A DNA stretch of 64,000 bases from Mesorhizobium sp. (GTDB lineage Bacteria; Pseudomonadota; Alphaproteobacteria; Rhizobiales; Rhizobiaceae). The notes below the pieces were generated by a model. It was not told the origin of the DNA, ran no database searches, and was given only the letters and a program-made list of their open reading frames with translations. Below, piece by piece: positions 57,595-64,000 of this stretch. The stretch covers positions 124,001-188,000 of the forward strand of contig NZ_JAEULZ010000006.1 of NCBI RefSeq assembly GCF_016793485.1. Direction: 5' to 3'. Position numbers and translations under genes: made by a program. How positions within the stretch are numbered: position 1 is the stretch's first letter; every line of letters starts with the position of its first letter.

Positions 57595-57981
57595 CTACCG
57601 GTTGCCATCTTTGCCGAAGCGCTCGTCGATCACCTCGCGGTACTCCTTGTCGGAGAGCCTGACGACGAGGATGAAGTAGCCGACGACGGCGACCACCATC
57701 ACGATCAGTGCAGTCCAGCTGAACGTGTAGTCGAAGCGGGCGGTGATGATTTCGTTGGCGGAGGCCGCGTCGGGAAAACCGAGCGCGGCCCATTGCTGCT
57801 GTTCGGCCGCGTTCTGGCCAAGCGCTTCCCAGGTCGGGTTTTCGATCGGGGCGGGGGTCTTCGCCGCACCGGCGAGCCCCATGTAAAGCGGCAGATAAAG
57901 CGCGCCCACTGTCAGGACGAGCAGCACGACCACGTCGATGATCTGCCCCGCGAGACTTTGTTTAGGAGGTTTGTAGGCCAT
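57595..57981 (-). CDS. Small membrane protein with two membrane segments
   Basis: This 128-residue protein has a first membrane helix near residues 12-34 (IIDVVVLLVLTVGALYLPLYMG), a polar middle of about 50 residues, and a second helix near 88-108 (WTALIVMVVAVVGYFILVV). The C-terminus KEYREVIDERFGKDGNR is charged. Helix-loop-helix proteins of this size often assist transporters or respiratory complexes. No family is recognised. It is part of a three-gene run on the minus strand. Confidence 0.7.
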   Translation of the reverse strand: MAYKPPKQSLAGQIIDVVVLLVLTVGALYLPLYMGLAGAAKTPAPIENPTWEALGQNAAEQQQWAALGFPDAASANEIITARFDYTFSWTALIVMVVAVVGYFILVVRLSDKEYREVIDERFGKDGNR

Positions 57982-57994
57982 TGTCCGAATCCCC

Positions 57995-58315
57995 CTAAAG
58001 GCGCTTGCGACGACGCATCTCGTCGAGATGCATGATGTCGAGGCCGTAGATGAAAGATTTGTCGTCGCCGTAGTGGCGCAGCATGGCCACGATGGCCGCA
58101 GTATTGAACGCCAGGACCAACAGCGCGGCGATGCCGAGCACGATCCTGATGCCGCCTTCGCTGATCAGCGGCCAGACTGTGAACAACGTGAACAGGATGG
58201 TGACCCAGAGGCCTATCACGAAGGCCAGTGCACCCTTGCGGTCACGTCCATGCATCTGGTCGATGCGCGTTTCGAGCGAACGCGTATCGACCCCCTCTCC
58301 GAGTCTCGCTTCCAT
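57995..58315 (-). CDS. Small membrane protein, first of a three-gene run
   Basis: This 106-residue protein starts MEARLGEGVD at 58315, with GGGAGGG upstream; a longer frame lacks support. Two hydrophobic segments (FVIGLWVTILFTLFTVWPL and IVLGIAALLVLAFNTAAIVAML) are followed by a charged tail ending MRRRKRL. It is divergent from the dmm operon, and the two share a 364-bp control region, so it is probably amine-regulated. Function unknown. Confidence 0.7.
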   Translation of the reverse strand: MEARLGEGVDTRSLETRIDQMHGRDRKGALAFVIGLWVTILFTLFTVWPLISEGGIRIVLGIAALLVLAFNTAAIVAMLRHYGDDKSFIYGLDIMHLDEMRRRKRL

Positions 58316-58679
58316 GATCCCTCCCCAGGGCATTTGATTGTTATGAAAACAACTTGCCTGCGAGGAATGTCCGCCTGTTCTAGGCCTGCGTCAAGCTGTC
58401 GCGCATGCTGCATTGCATCAATTCGATGCAATTGCACAGAATTCAAGCAGGGGCATGCTTTTCGACTCGTCAGAGCGAATTTCGCTTCCGCGACGTGGCC
58501 TGCTATCCTGTCTCCGTCTTAAGTGGAAACCGGCAAGCAAAAACATTTGCCTGTCAGGAAAACATTTTGAACGTCAGTATTGCACTGGCTCAAAAAATCG
58601 AGTCAGTATTTCGCCAAGCGACGAGAGCCATGGGAACGGCTCCGCCGCACGAATGTAATAAAGCCACTGGGAGAGCCTC
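58316..58679. promoter_or_regulatory. Divergent control region of the small-membrane-protein and dmm operons
   Basis: No gene is supported in these 364 bases. Three features stand out. ATTGCATC and GATGCAAT form a perfect 8-bp inverted repeat around AATTC at 58412-58432. AAAACATTT is repeated at 58540 and 58559, each followed by GTCAG (58553 and 58573). GTCAGTATT occurs at 58573-58581 and again at 58602-58610. The spacing of the repeats is about 19 and 29 bases, which fits regulator sites on one face of the helix. Confidence 0.6.
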
Positions 58680-59813
58680 ATGACCCGTTCCTGGAGATTT
58701 TCGACGCTGATCGACCGCCATAAGGCGCTCGGCTCAAACCTCGAGGACTGGAGCGGCATGGGGACCGCTTGGAGCTATTCCGGCGACCCGAACGCGGAAT
58801 ACGAGGCCATCCGCACCAAGGCTGGCCTGATGGATGTGTCGGGCCTGAAGAAGGTCCACATCACGGGCGCGCACGCGCAGCACCTGATCGACATCACCAC
58901 CACGCGCGATCCAGAGAAGATTTACCCCGGCAAGTCGGCCTACGCCTGCATGCTGAACGAGGCCGGCAAGTTCACCGACGACTGCATCATCTACCGCCTC
59001 AGCCCGAACTCGTGGATGGTTGTGCACGGCTCCGGCACCGGCCACGAGGAACTCACCCGCGCCGCGCAGGGCAAGGACGTGTCGCTGCGCTTCGACGACA
59101 ATTTGCACGACCTCTCGCTGCAGGGTCCGCTCGCCGTTGACTACCTCGCCAAGCACGTGCCGGGCATCCGCGACCTGCCTTACTTCCACCACATGCAGAC
59201 GCAGCTCTTCGGCTTCCCGGTCATGATCTCGCGCACCGGCTATACCGGCGAGCGCGGCTACGAAATCTTCTGCCGCGGACAGGACGCCGTCGCCATCTGG
59301 GACCGCATCCTGGAAGAGGGCAAGCCGATGGGCATCATCCCCTGCCGCTTCACCACGCTCGACATGTTGCGCGTCGAGAGCTACCTGCTCTTCTATCCCT
59401 ACGACAATTCGCAGAAGTATCCGTTCGAGGACGAAGGCCCCGGCGACACGCTGTGGGAGCTCGGGCTCGACTTCACCGTCAGCCCCGGCAAGACCGGCTT
59501 CCGCGGCGCCGAGGAGCACTACCGCCTCAAGGGCAAGGAGCGCTTCAGGATCTACGGCGTCCTGCTTGACGGCACCGAGCCGGCGGACGAGGGCGCGCCT
59601 GTCCATGCGGGCGGCACGCAGGTCGGCGTCGTCACCTGCGCCATGTATTCGCCGCTGGTCAAGAAATCGATGGGCATCGCCCGCCTCAGCGTCGACACGG
59701 CGGTGCAGGGCACTCCCCTTGAAATCCACAACCGCAGCGGCATCATAAAGGCCACCGCCCAGCCGCTTCCCTTCGACGATCCGAAGAAGGCCAAGCGCAC
59801 CGCGAAAGGCTAA
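58680..59813 (+). CDS. dmmD: GcvT-like aminomethyltransferase of the dimethylamine monooxygenase operon (DmmD)
   Basis: This 377-residue protein is of the tetrahydrofolate-binding GcvT/DmdA class. It shows YEAIRTKAGLMDVSGLKKVHITG, LQGPLAVDYLAK, SRTGYTGERGYEIFC and the C-terminal VHAGGTQVGVVTCAMYSPLVKKSMGIARL. In roseobacters the dimethylamine monooxygenase operon is named dmmDABC, and this gene holds the D position. It would bind the formaldehyde or methyl carbon to folate. That activity is inferred from family. GGGAG lies upstream of the ATG. Confidence 0.85.
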   Translation: MTRSWRFSTLIDRHKALGSNLEDWSGMGTAWSYSGDPNAEYEAIRTKAGLMDVSGLKKVHITGAHAQHLIDITTTRDPEKIYPGKSAYACMLNEAGKFTDDCIIYRLSPNSWMVVHGSGTGHEELTRAAQGKDVSLRFDDNLHDLSLQGPLAVDYLAKHVPGIRDLPYFHHMQTQLFGFPVMISRTGYTGERGYEIFCRGQDAVAIWDRILEEGKPMGIIPCRFTTLDMLRVESYLLFYPYDNSQKYPFEDEGPGDTLWELGLDFTVSPGKTGFRGAEEHYRLKGKERFRIYGVLLDGTEPADEGAPVHAGGTQVGVVTCAMYSPLVKKSMGIARLSVDTAVQGTPLEIHNRSGIIKATAQPLPFDDPKKAKRTAKG

Positions 59814-59864
59814 CGCCAGTACACCGGGAGGAACAGGTTTCAGGATAATAGGGAAAGGCTGGAA

Positions 59865-60467
59865 TTGCCGATTGAACCGACGATCAAGAGCAGGCCCATC
59901 TACGGCACGCTCTCGCCCCAGAAGGGCACCGAACACCTGCTGATCGCCGACGCCGAAGGGGCACAGGCGATCCTCGACCTCGCGAAGTCCGCGCCGGAGG
60001 GCTTCTTCGCCGCCGCCGAGATTGTCTACATCCCGCGCGCCTCCGGTGAGGGCCACGTCGCCGCGTTGAAGGCGCTGAAGCCCGCGCGTTTCTATGACGG
60101 TCCATCCATCGCCGCCGCGCTGCCGCGCCTGCGCCAGACCTTCGCCACCGCGCATATGGGCCTGCGCGTCTATCTCGCCGGCACGGAAGGGCTGATCGGC
60201 CAGGCCATGCTCGCCGCCACCGAGGCCGGCATCGACTACTCCTCCATCCAGACCGAGCATCGCGGCTCGCTGGCGCGCCGCGTCCAGTGCGTCCACTGCA
60301 AGGGCGTCACCGAGGACGTCACCACGCAGCCCGTCACCTGCGCGCATTGTGGGCTGACGCTTTTCGTGCGCGATCACTATTCGCGCCGCCTCGCCGCCTT
60401 CCAGGGCGTCTGCATCAACGCGGAGGACCGCAGCGAGCAGGTGCCGGTCGAGGAGGTTTTCCCATGA
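59865..60467 (+). CDS. dmmA: Dimethylamine monooxygenase subunit DmmA
   Basis: This 200-residue protein starts at a TTG (59865) preceded by AAAGG. Its last quarter is a zinc-ribbon-like segment: CVHCKG, then TCAHCGLTLFVRDHYSRRLAAFQGV. The first half has LIADAEGAQAILDLAK and IVYIPRASGEGHVAALKALKPARFYDGPSI. It is the A subunit beside the flavin reductase and DUF3445 genes, the arrangement described for DmmABC. The zinc-type cysteines probably have a structural role. The annotation is by order and family. Confidence 0.85.
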   Translation: MPIEPTIKSRPIYGTLSPQKGTEHLLIADAEGAQAILDLAKSAPEGFFAAAEIVYIPRASGEGHVAALKALKPARFYDGPSIAAALPRLRQTFATAHMGLRVYLAGTEGLIGQAMLAATEAGIDYSSIQTEHRGSLARRVQCVHCKGVTEDVTTQPVTCAHCGLTLFVRDHYSRRLAAFQGVCINAEDRSEQVPVEEVFP

Positions 60468-61432
60468 GCGCCGGGACCACCAAGCTCGACGTCACCGTGG
60501 CCGATGTCGTCCCCGTCAACGACCTCGTCACGCGCTTCCATTTCCGCCCCACTGCCGGCGGCCTGCTGCCGACCTTTTCGGGCGGCGCGCATGTCGTGGT
60601 CGAGATGCGCGAGGCGGGCCGCCCTCCGCGCCTCAACCCCTATTCGCTGATGTCCTCGCCGCTCGACACCTCGGAATACACTATCTCCGTGCGCCGCGAC
60701 GATGTCGGCCGCGGCGGCTCGCTCTTCATGCATCGCAACGTCAGGCCGGGCGACCGCATGGTCGTGTCCTATCCGGTCAACCTCTTCTCGCTCGACCTGC
60801 GCGCCAAGAAGCACCTGATGATCGCGGGCGGCATCGGCATCACGCCCTTCGTCGCGCAGACCGCGCAGCTCGCCGCCGAGGGCGGCAATTTCGAGCTGCA
60901 CTATGCCTGCCGCACCGCCTCGCTCTTCACCTATGGCGACCTGCTGCAGGAGCGCTACGGCAAGCGCATCCACCTCTATCACGACGATCGCGGCGAGAAG
61001 ATCATGCTCGACCGCCTGCTGACCTCGCAGCCGCTCGGCACGCATCTCTATGTCTGCGGCCCGGCGCCGATGATTAACTGGGTCGTCGGCCGCGCCGCCG
61101 AGCTCGGCTGGCCGTCGGAGAATGTGCATTTCGAGCATTTCTCCGCGCCGCAGCCCGGCCTGCCCTTCGACGCGACGCTCGCCGTCTCCGGCAAGACCAT
61201 CCATGTCGGCGAACAGCAGAGCCTGCTGGAGGCCATCGAGGCCGCCGGCGTCGACCCGCCCTATCTCTGCCGCGGCGGCGTCTGCGGCCAGTGCGAAACC
61301 AACGTCATCTCCTATGACGGAAAATTCCTGCACAACGACCACTGGCTTTCGGAGGAAGAGCACCGCTCGGGCTGCAAGATCATGCCCTGCGTGTCGCGCT
61401 TCGAGGGCAAGTCACTCGTACTTGAACGGTAA
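60464..61432 (+). CDS. dmmB: Dimethylamine monooxygenase reductase subunit (PDR/VanB family)
   Basis: This 322-residue flavin reductase carries a C-terminal plant-type [2Fe-2S] domain. The flavin motif RLNPYSLMSSP and the nucleotide motif GGIGITPFVAQ are present, and the cluster ligands are Cys269, Cys274, Cys277 and Cys309 (CRGGVCGQC, PCVSR). It would pass electrons from NAD(P)H to the oxygenase. Its ATG overlaps the dmmA stop, so the two are translationally coupled. Confidence 0.93.
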   Translation: MSAGTTKLDVTVADVVPVNDLVTRFHFRPTAGGLLPTFSGGAHVVVEMREAGRPPRLNPYSLMSSPLDTSEYTISVRRDDVGRGGSLFMHRNVRPGDRMVVSYPVNLFSLDLRAKKHLMIAGGIGITPFVAQTAQLAAEGGNFELHYACRTASLFTYGDLLQERYGKRIHLYHDDRGEKIMLDRLLTSQPLGTHLYVCGPAPMINWVVGRAAELGWPSENVHFEHFSAPQPGLPFDATLAVSGKTIHVGEQQSLLEAIEAAGVDPPYLCRGGVCGQCETNVISYDGKFLHNDHWLSEEEHRSGCKIMPCVSRFEGKSLVLER

Positions 61433-61435
61433 GGG

Positions 61436-61480
61436 AGCATGATCCCGAAAAGTTGCAGACTTTTCGGACAAGGTCATGCT
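61436..61480. repeat. Palindromic repeat between dmmB and dmmC
   Basis: AGCATGA (61436-61442) pairs with TCATGCT (61474-61480), and inside lie CCGAAAAGT and ACTTTTCGG around a 5-base loop. This kind of element (CCGAAAAGT..ACTTTTCGG) is common in Mesorhizobium-like genomes. It lies directly between the dmmB stop and the dmmC start. Confidence 0.8.
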
Positions 61481-61503
61481 CAAAAATAAGAGGAAGCTTA
61501 CAG

Positions 61504-62544
61504 ATGGGCATCCAGTTCAGGAAGGAAACCTTCCGCGACGACTTCTCGTTCAAGAACTCGCCGGAGCATGTCAGGCGCTTCCCGTTCCCGTTCCACGAGG
61601 ACAGCTACATGTATGCGGTCAACATCGAGCCGCATAAGCCGGGACCGAAAGGCAGCGTGCTCGAGTTCCCGTTCGACGTGGACGAACACTACGTCTCGGA
61701 GATGGAGGACCGCGCGCTGGTGCTGGCGGAGGATCCGCTGCGCTGCCAGTCGCTGCCGCACATGACGCTCGCCGGCTGGGACCTGCTCGAGCTGCTCATG
61801 GTCTCGATGGCGGAAAGCTACCCCGAGCATTTCACGCTGACGCGCGACGGCGACACCTGGCACTGGATCAACCGGCCGCTCGGCATCGACGACACCTTCG
61901 TCTTCGGCGACACCTCCACGCTGCCCTATGGCCCGATGGAATACATCACGCGCCAGAGCCAGGGCGACTACTGCATCCTCGACCAGCGCGACGGCAACCT
62001 CTGGATGGACGCCGGCATCGTCACCACGCAGGCCGACTGGTCGCTCGATTTCGACATCGGCATGAATTTCTTCGAGTGGCACGCGCCCGTGCCGCTGGCG
62101 CATGAGAAGGGCATCTTCACCCGCGCGCTGAAATTCCTGCTCAACGTGCAGCAGGGACAGCCGGCGCGCCGCCTCAACTGGACGATGACCATCAACCCGC
62201 GCCTCGACACCAGCCCGGAGAACTATCACAAATGGGGTCCGGACCGCACTACGGTCACGCCTGAGAACGTCGGCGACAAGGTGCACCTGCGCGTCGAGCT
62301 GCAGACCTTCTGGCGGCTGCCGCGCTCCAACGCGCTGGTCTTCCCGATCCGCTGCTATCTCATCAAGATGGACGAGCTGGCCACGTCCCCGAAATGGGCC
62401 AAGCGCCTCCACCGCGTTATCCGCGACCTGCCCGAGGAACTCGCCACCTACAAGGGCCTCACCCGCTACCGCCCGACGCTGGTCGAGTGGCTGTCGAAAT
62501 ACGACGACGGCGGCGTCACCTCCCCCGGCTTCGGCCCGGACTGA
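61504..62544 (+). CDS. dmmC: Dimethylamine monooxygenase subunit DmmC, heme-dependent oxidative N-demethylase (DUF3445)
   Basis: This 346-residue protein belongs to the DUF3445 family. It shows FRDDFSFKNSPEHVRRFPFPFHEDSYMYAVNIEPHK, NFFEWHAPVPLAHEKGIFTRALKFLLNVQQGQPARRLNWTMTINP and HLRVELQTFWRLPRSNALVFPIRCYLI. Related proteins oxidise N-methyl groups with heme. The ATG at 61504 follows GAGG; the frame is open for 17 codons upstream but that is repeat sequence. With DmmA and DmmB it would convert dimethylamine to methylamine. Confidence 0.9.
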   Translation: MGIQFRKETFRDDFSFKNSPEHVRRFPFPFHEDSYMYAVNIEPHKPGPKGSVLEFPFDVDEHYVSEMEDRALVLAEDPLRCQSLPHMTLAGWDLLELLMVSMAESYPEHFTLTRDGDTWHWINRPLGIDDTFVFGDTSTLPYGPMEYITRQSQGDYCILDQRDGNLWMDAGIVTTQADWSLDFDIGMNFFEWHAPVPLAHEKGIFTRALKFLLNVQQGQPARRLNWTMTINPRLDTSPENYHKWGPDRTTVTPENVGDKVHLRVELQTFWRLPRSNALVFPIRCYLIKMDELATSPKWAKRLHRVIRDLPEELATYKGLTRYRPTLVEWLSKYDDGGVTSPGFGPD

Positions 62545-62552
62545 TTCCCTTA

Positions 62553-62604
62553 ACCCTCCCCCCTGCGGGGAGGGTGGATCGGCGAAGCCGATCCGGGTGG
62601 GGGT
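62553..62604. repeat. Palindromic repeat after dmmC
   Basis: ACCCTCCCCCCTGCGGGGAG begins a repeat that continues with GGTGGATCGGCGAAGCCGATCC and ends GGGTGGGGGTC. It matches the left part of the element between hyuA and hyuB. It starts eight bases after the dmmC stop and may act as a terminator-like structure. Confidence 0.8.
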
Positions 62605-62658
62605 CGTGGCGGTCTAACCGCCGTTGTTTGATGGCGAACCGCGCTTGCAGCCGCTCCC

Positions 62659-63084
62659 CTACCCACCCCGCCCCGGCCATGCCTTCTGGATGGCGGCGAA
62701 GAAGAACGCCGTCGTCAGACCGAACACGATCAGCCCGTTGACCGCCTCGATCGTGCCGAGCAGCATCCACTGCTTTTCCAGGTAGACGTCGGCGTGGCCG
62801 TAGCTGGTCATCGCGCCGAAGGAATAGAGCACGGCCGAGTTGAAATCCGGCAGCGCGCCGAGCCACACATAGAGCCACGCCCAGGCAAGCCCCTCCAGCC
62901 CGTGCAGCGTCGCGGCCGCGATCGCCAGAAGCCCGACCCCGGCGATGAAGCGGAAATGCGTGTTCCGCATCGACGCCACCTCCGGCACCAGCGCCCGCGT
63001 AATCAGCATGAACGCCGCGACATGGAACACCATCACCGCCACCGCCAGCGGCAGCCCGTATTCCCAGTCTGATGTCCACGACAT
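62659..63084 (-). CDS. Probable ion channel-like membrane protein
   Basis: This 141-residue protein starts MSWTSDWEYGLPL at 63084 and has four hydrophobic segments. The motif VLYSFGAMTSYGHADV, with TSYG between two membrane helices, resembles the pore loop of two-transmembrane potassium channels (TVGYG), and the following helix LGTIEAVNGLIVFGLTTAFFFAAIQ resembles their last helix. It is a candidate cation channel, but the filter is degenerate. The neighbours give no clue. Confidence 0.65.
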   Translation of the reverse strand: MSWTSDWEYGLPLAVAVMVFHVAAFMLITRALVPEVASMRNTHFRFIAGVGLLAIAAATLHGLEGLAWAWLYVWLGALPDFNSAVLYSFGAMTSYGHADVYLEKQWMLLGTIEAVNGLIVFGLTTAFFFAAIQKAWPGRGG

Positions 63085-63289
63085 GCTTTTTCCTCCGCGC
63101 CCCGCCCGGCCGGTGCGCGCGTTGTCAGCGGAAGGCGGGGAGGTTGACCGATGGCAAAACACAAGGCGGATGGCAAGATGGGGATAGGACGGGCGAAGGA
63201 TGCGCCCCCCGCCCGCTCTTCGTCATCCTTGCACACGCCGAGCATACAATGAGATAAGTAGAACAAATATAGCCTTGTGGAGAGCGAAT

Positions 63290-63553
63290 TTGGGCGGCGC
63301 GAAATTTAGCAGTGTAACAATACCCGAAATCCTGCTTTGCGCTTGGCTTATTCTATGTTTTATCTGGTATGTGAAGCATGGCGTACCTCAGATTCGTATG
63401 GCGTTAAAGCATGGAATCCAGAAAGCGCGACATAGGGTTTATCTTCAAGATATGGACCCAGTTCAGTTTTGGATTGGACTGATATCGAACATATTGGGCT
63501 TAGTGCTTCCTCTGATCGCGTTATTTGCATTCTTTTTTTATAAACTTCGGTAA
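63290..63553 (+). CDS. Small AT-rich open frame encoding a membrane protein
   Basis: The frame of 87 codons starts at a TTG preceded by GGAGAG. It encodes two hydrophobic stretches (IPEILLCAWLILCFIWYV and FWIGLISNILGLVLPLIALFAFFF). Its base composition is clearly lower in G+C than the rest of the window, and AT-rich codons are used throughout. No family is recognised. Being only 87 codons with a TTG start, it may not be a real gene. Confidence 0.4.
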   Translation: MGGAKFSSVTIPEILLCAWLILCFIWYVKHGVPQIRMALKHGIQKARHRVYLQDMDPVQFWIGLISNILGLVLPLIALFAFFFYKLR

Positions 63554-63582
63554 CCGGGTTGGTCTTTTCGATAAGCTCGATC

Positions 63583-63804
63583 TTATTGTCGTGGCCATCG
63601 CTTCAGCGGCTTCTCGCGCTGGATGGCATCACGAATGTCGAAATGCTCCTCGTACCAGACGAGCCTCTGCACACCGTAGCGCGCGGTAAACTGCGAGCCC
63701 TTGCCTTGCTTGTGCTCGGGCATGCGCCGGCCGAGCCAGTTGGTCACGCCGATATAGATGGTGCCACGCTTCTGGCTGGCGGTCATGTAGACGTAGCCGG
63801 TCAT
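63583..63804 (-). pseudogene. GIY-YIG nuclease, frameshifted near the C-terminus
   Basis: The first 73 residues have the GIY-YIG pattern: YVYMTASQKRGTIYIGVTN, GRRMPEHKQGKGSQFTARYGVQRLVWYEEH and AIQREKPLKRWPRQ. The family normally continues with WKIELIEKTNP. In this sequence the words KIELIEKTNPVTEVY are encoded just downstream (about 63543-63585) in another frame. The shift is consistent with loss of two bases after the glutamine codon. The gene is therefore probably inactive, unless the base change is a sequencing error. Confidence 0.8.
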
Positions 63805-63880
63805 GCATTGACGGTATGAGGAGAGCCCAGAGGCAGCAAGGTCTGCTGTGTCGCGCGCTTCGCGAATGGCACGGCATGGA

Positions 63881-63924
63881 TCCTATGGTCTACGCGACGG
63901 CCTTTGGCCTGCTCCGCCATAGGA
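63881..63924. repeat. Palindromic repeat near the right edge
   Basis: TCCTATGG (63881-63888) and CCATAGGA (63917-63924) are inverted around CGACGGCCTTTGGCCTGC. The flanks (ATGGATCC...GGATGACGA) fit a common Mesorhizobium-type repeat. I see no gene from 63805 to the window end. Confidence 0.65.
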
Positions 63925-64000
63925 TGACGAATTCGTGGGTTGACGCGTCAGCGCTTCCAGCATGGACACCCCTTCCACCCAATCCCTTGATTTCATTCAC

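Overview
The window is high-GC alphaproteobacterial DNA, most like a member of the Hyphomicrobiales near Mesorhizobium, Aminobacter or Aquamicrobium. The reasons are the dense operons with 4-base stop/start overlaps, the stock of ABC importers, the palindromic repeats typical of that order, and the pairing of sarcosine-oxidase-like N-methylglutamate dehydrogenase genes with a dimethylamine monooxygenase. No rRNA, tRNA, phage, transposase or CRISPR array is visible. The species assignment is inference.

Region 1 (1-20 kb) is a catabolic island for a nitrogen heterocycle, most likely nicotinate or a relative. A branched-chain-amino-acid-type importer (SBP, two permeases, two ATPases) is interrupted by a toxin-antitoxin pair with a perfect 34-bp palindrome. 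Then come a divergent nicotinamidase (pncA), a molybdenum hydroxylase (FAD subunit plus a fused [2Fe-2S]/Mo subunit), a 6-hydroxynicotinate-reductase-like protein, an ApbE-like UPF0280 protein, a DUF1185 protein and a MarR regulator. HyuA/HyuB-type hydantoinase or oxoprolinase subunits, a ferredoxin-NADP reductase and a fumarylacetoacetase-family enzyme follow. A 25-bp motif (21/25 identical) occurs in the two divergent promoter regions at 6.0 and 18.0 kb and suggests one regulon.

Region 2 (20-42 kb) is mixed. It holds a class III nucleotide cyclase, an amino-sugar module (SBP, BadF-type kinase, SIS deaminase, nagA), and a pair of large secreted proteins of unknown function that share a cysteine-containing module. 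Next are an ECF42-type sigma factor with its DGPF partner, SRPBCC and VOC genes, and then a LacI-regulated sugar ABC importer with an isomerase and a Gfo/Idh/MocA dehydrogenase. Matching LacI operators lie before the regulator and before the SBP gene.

Region 3 (42-64 kb) holds an ABC exporter, a GFA protein, and a guanidinium exporter (gdx) preceded by a guanidine-II (mini-ykkC) riboswitch. The complete N-methylglutamate pathway for methylamine follows (mgsABC, gmaS, mgdABCD), with an APC permease, three small membrane proteins and the dimethylamine monooxygenase operon dmmDABC. Dimethylamine would be demethylated to methylamine by Dmm, conjugated by GmaS, transferred to glutamate by Mgs, and oxidised by Mgd to glutamate plus a folate-bound or free C1 unit. 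The right edge carries an ion-channel-like protein, an AT-rich small ORF and a frameshifted GIY-YIG gene.

All identifications come from reading motifs in the translations. No database search was run.
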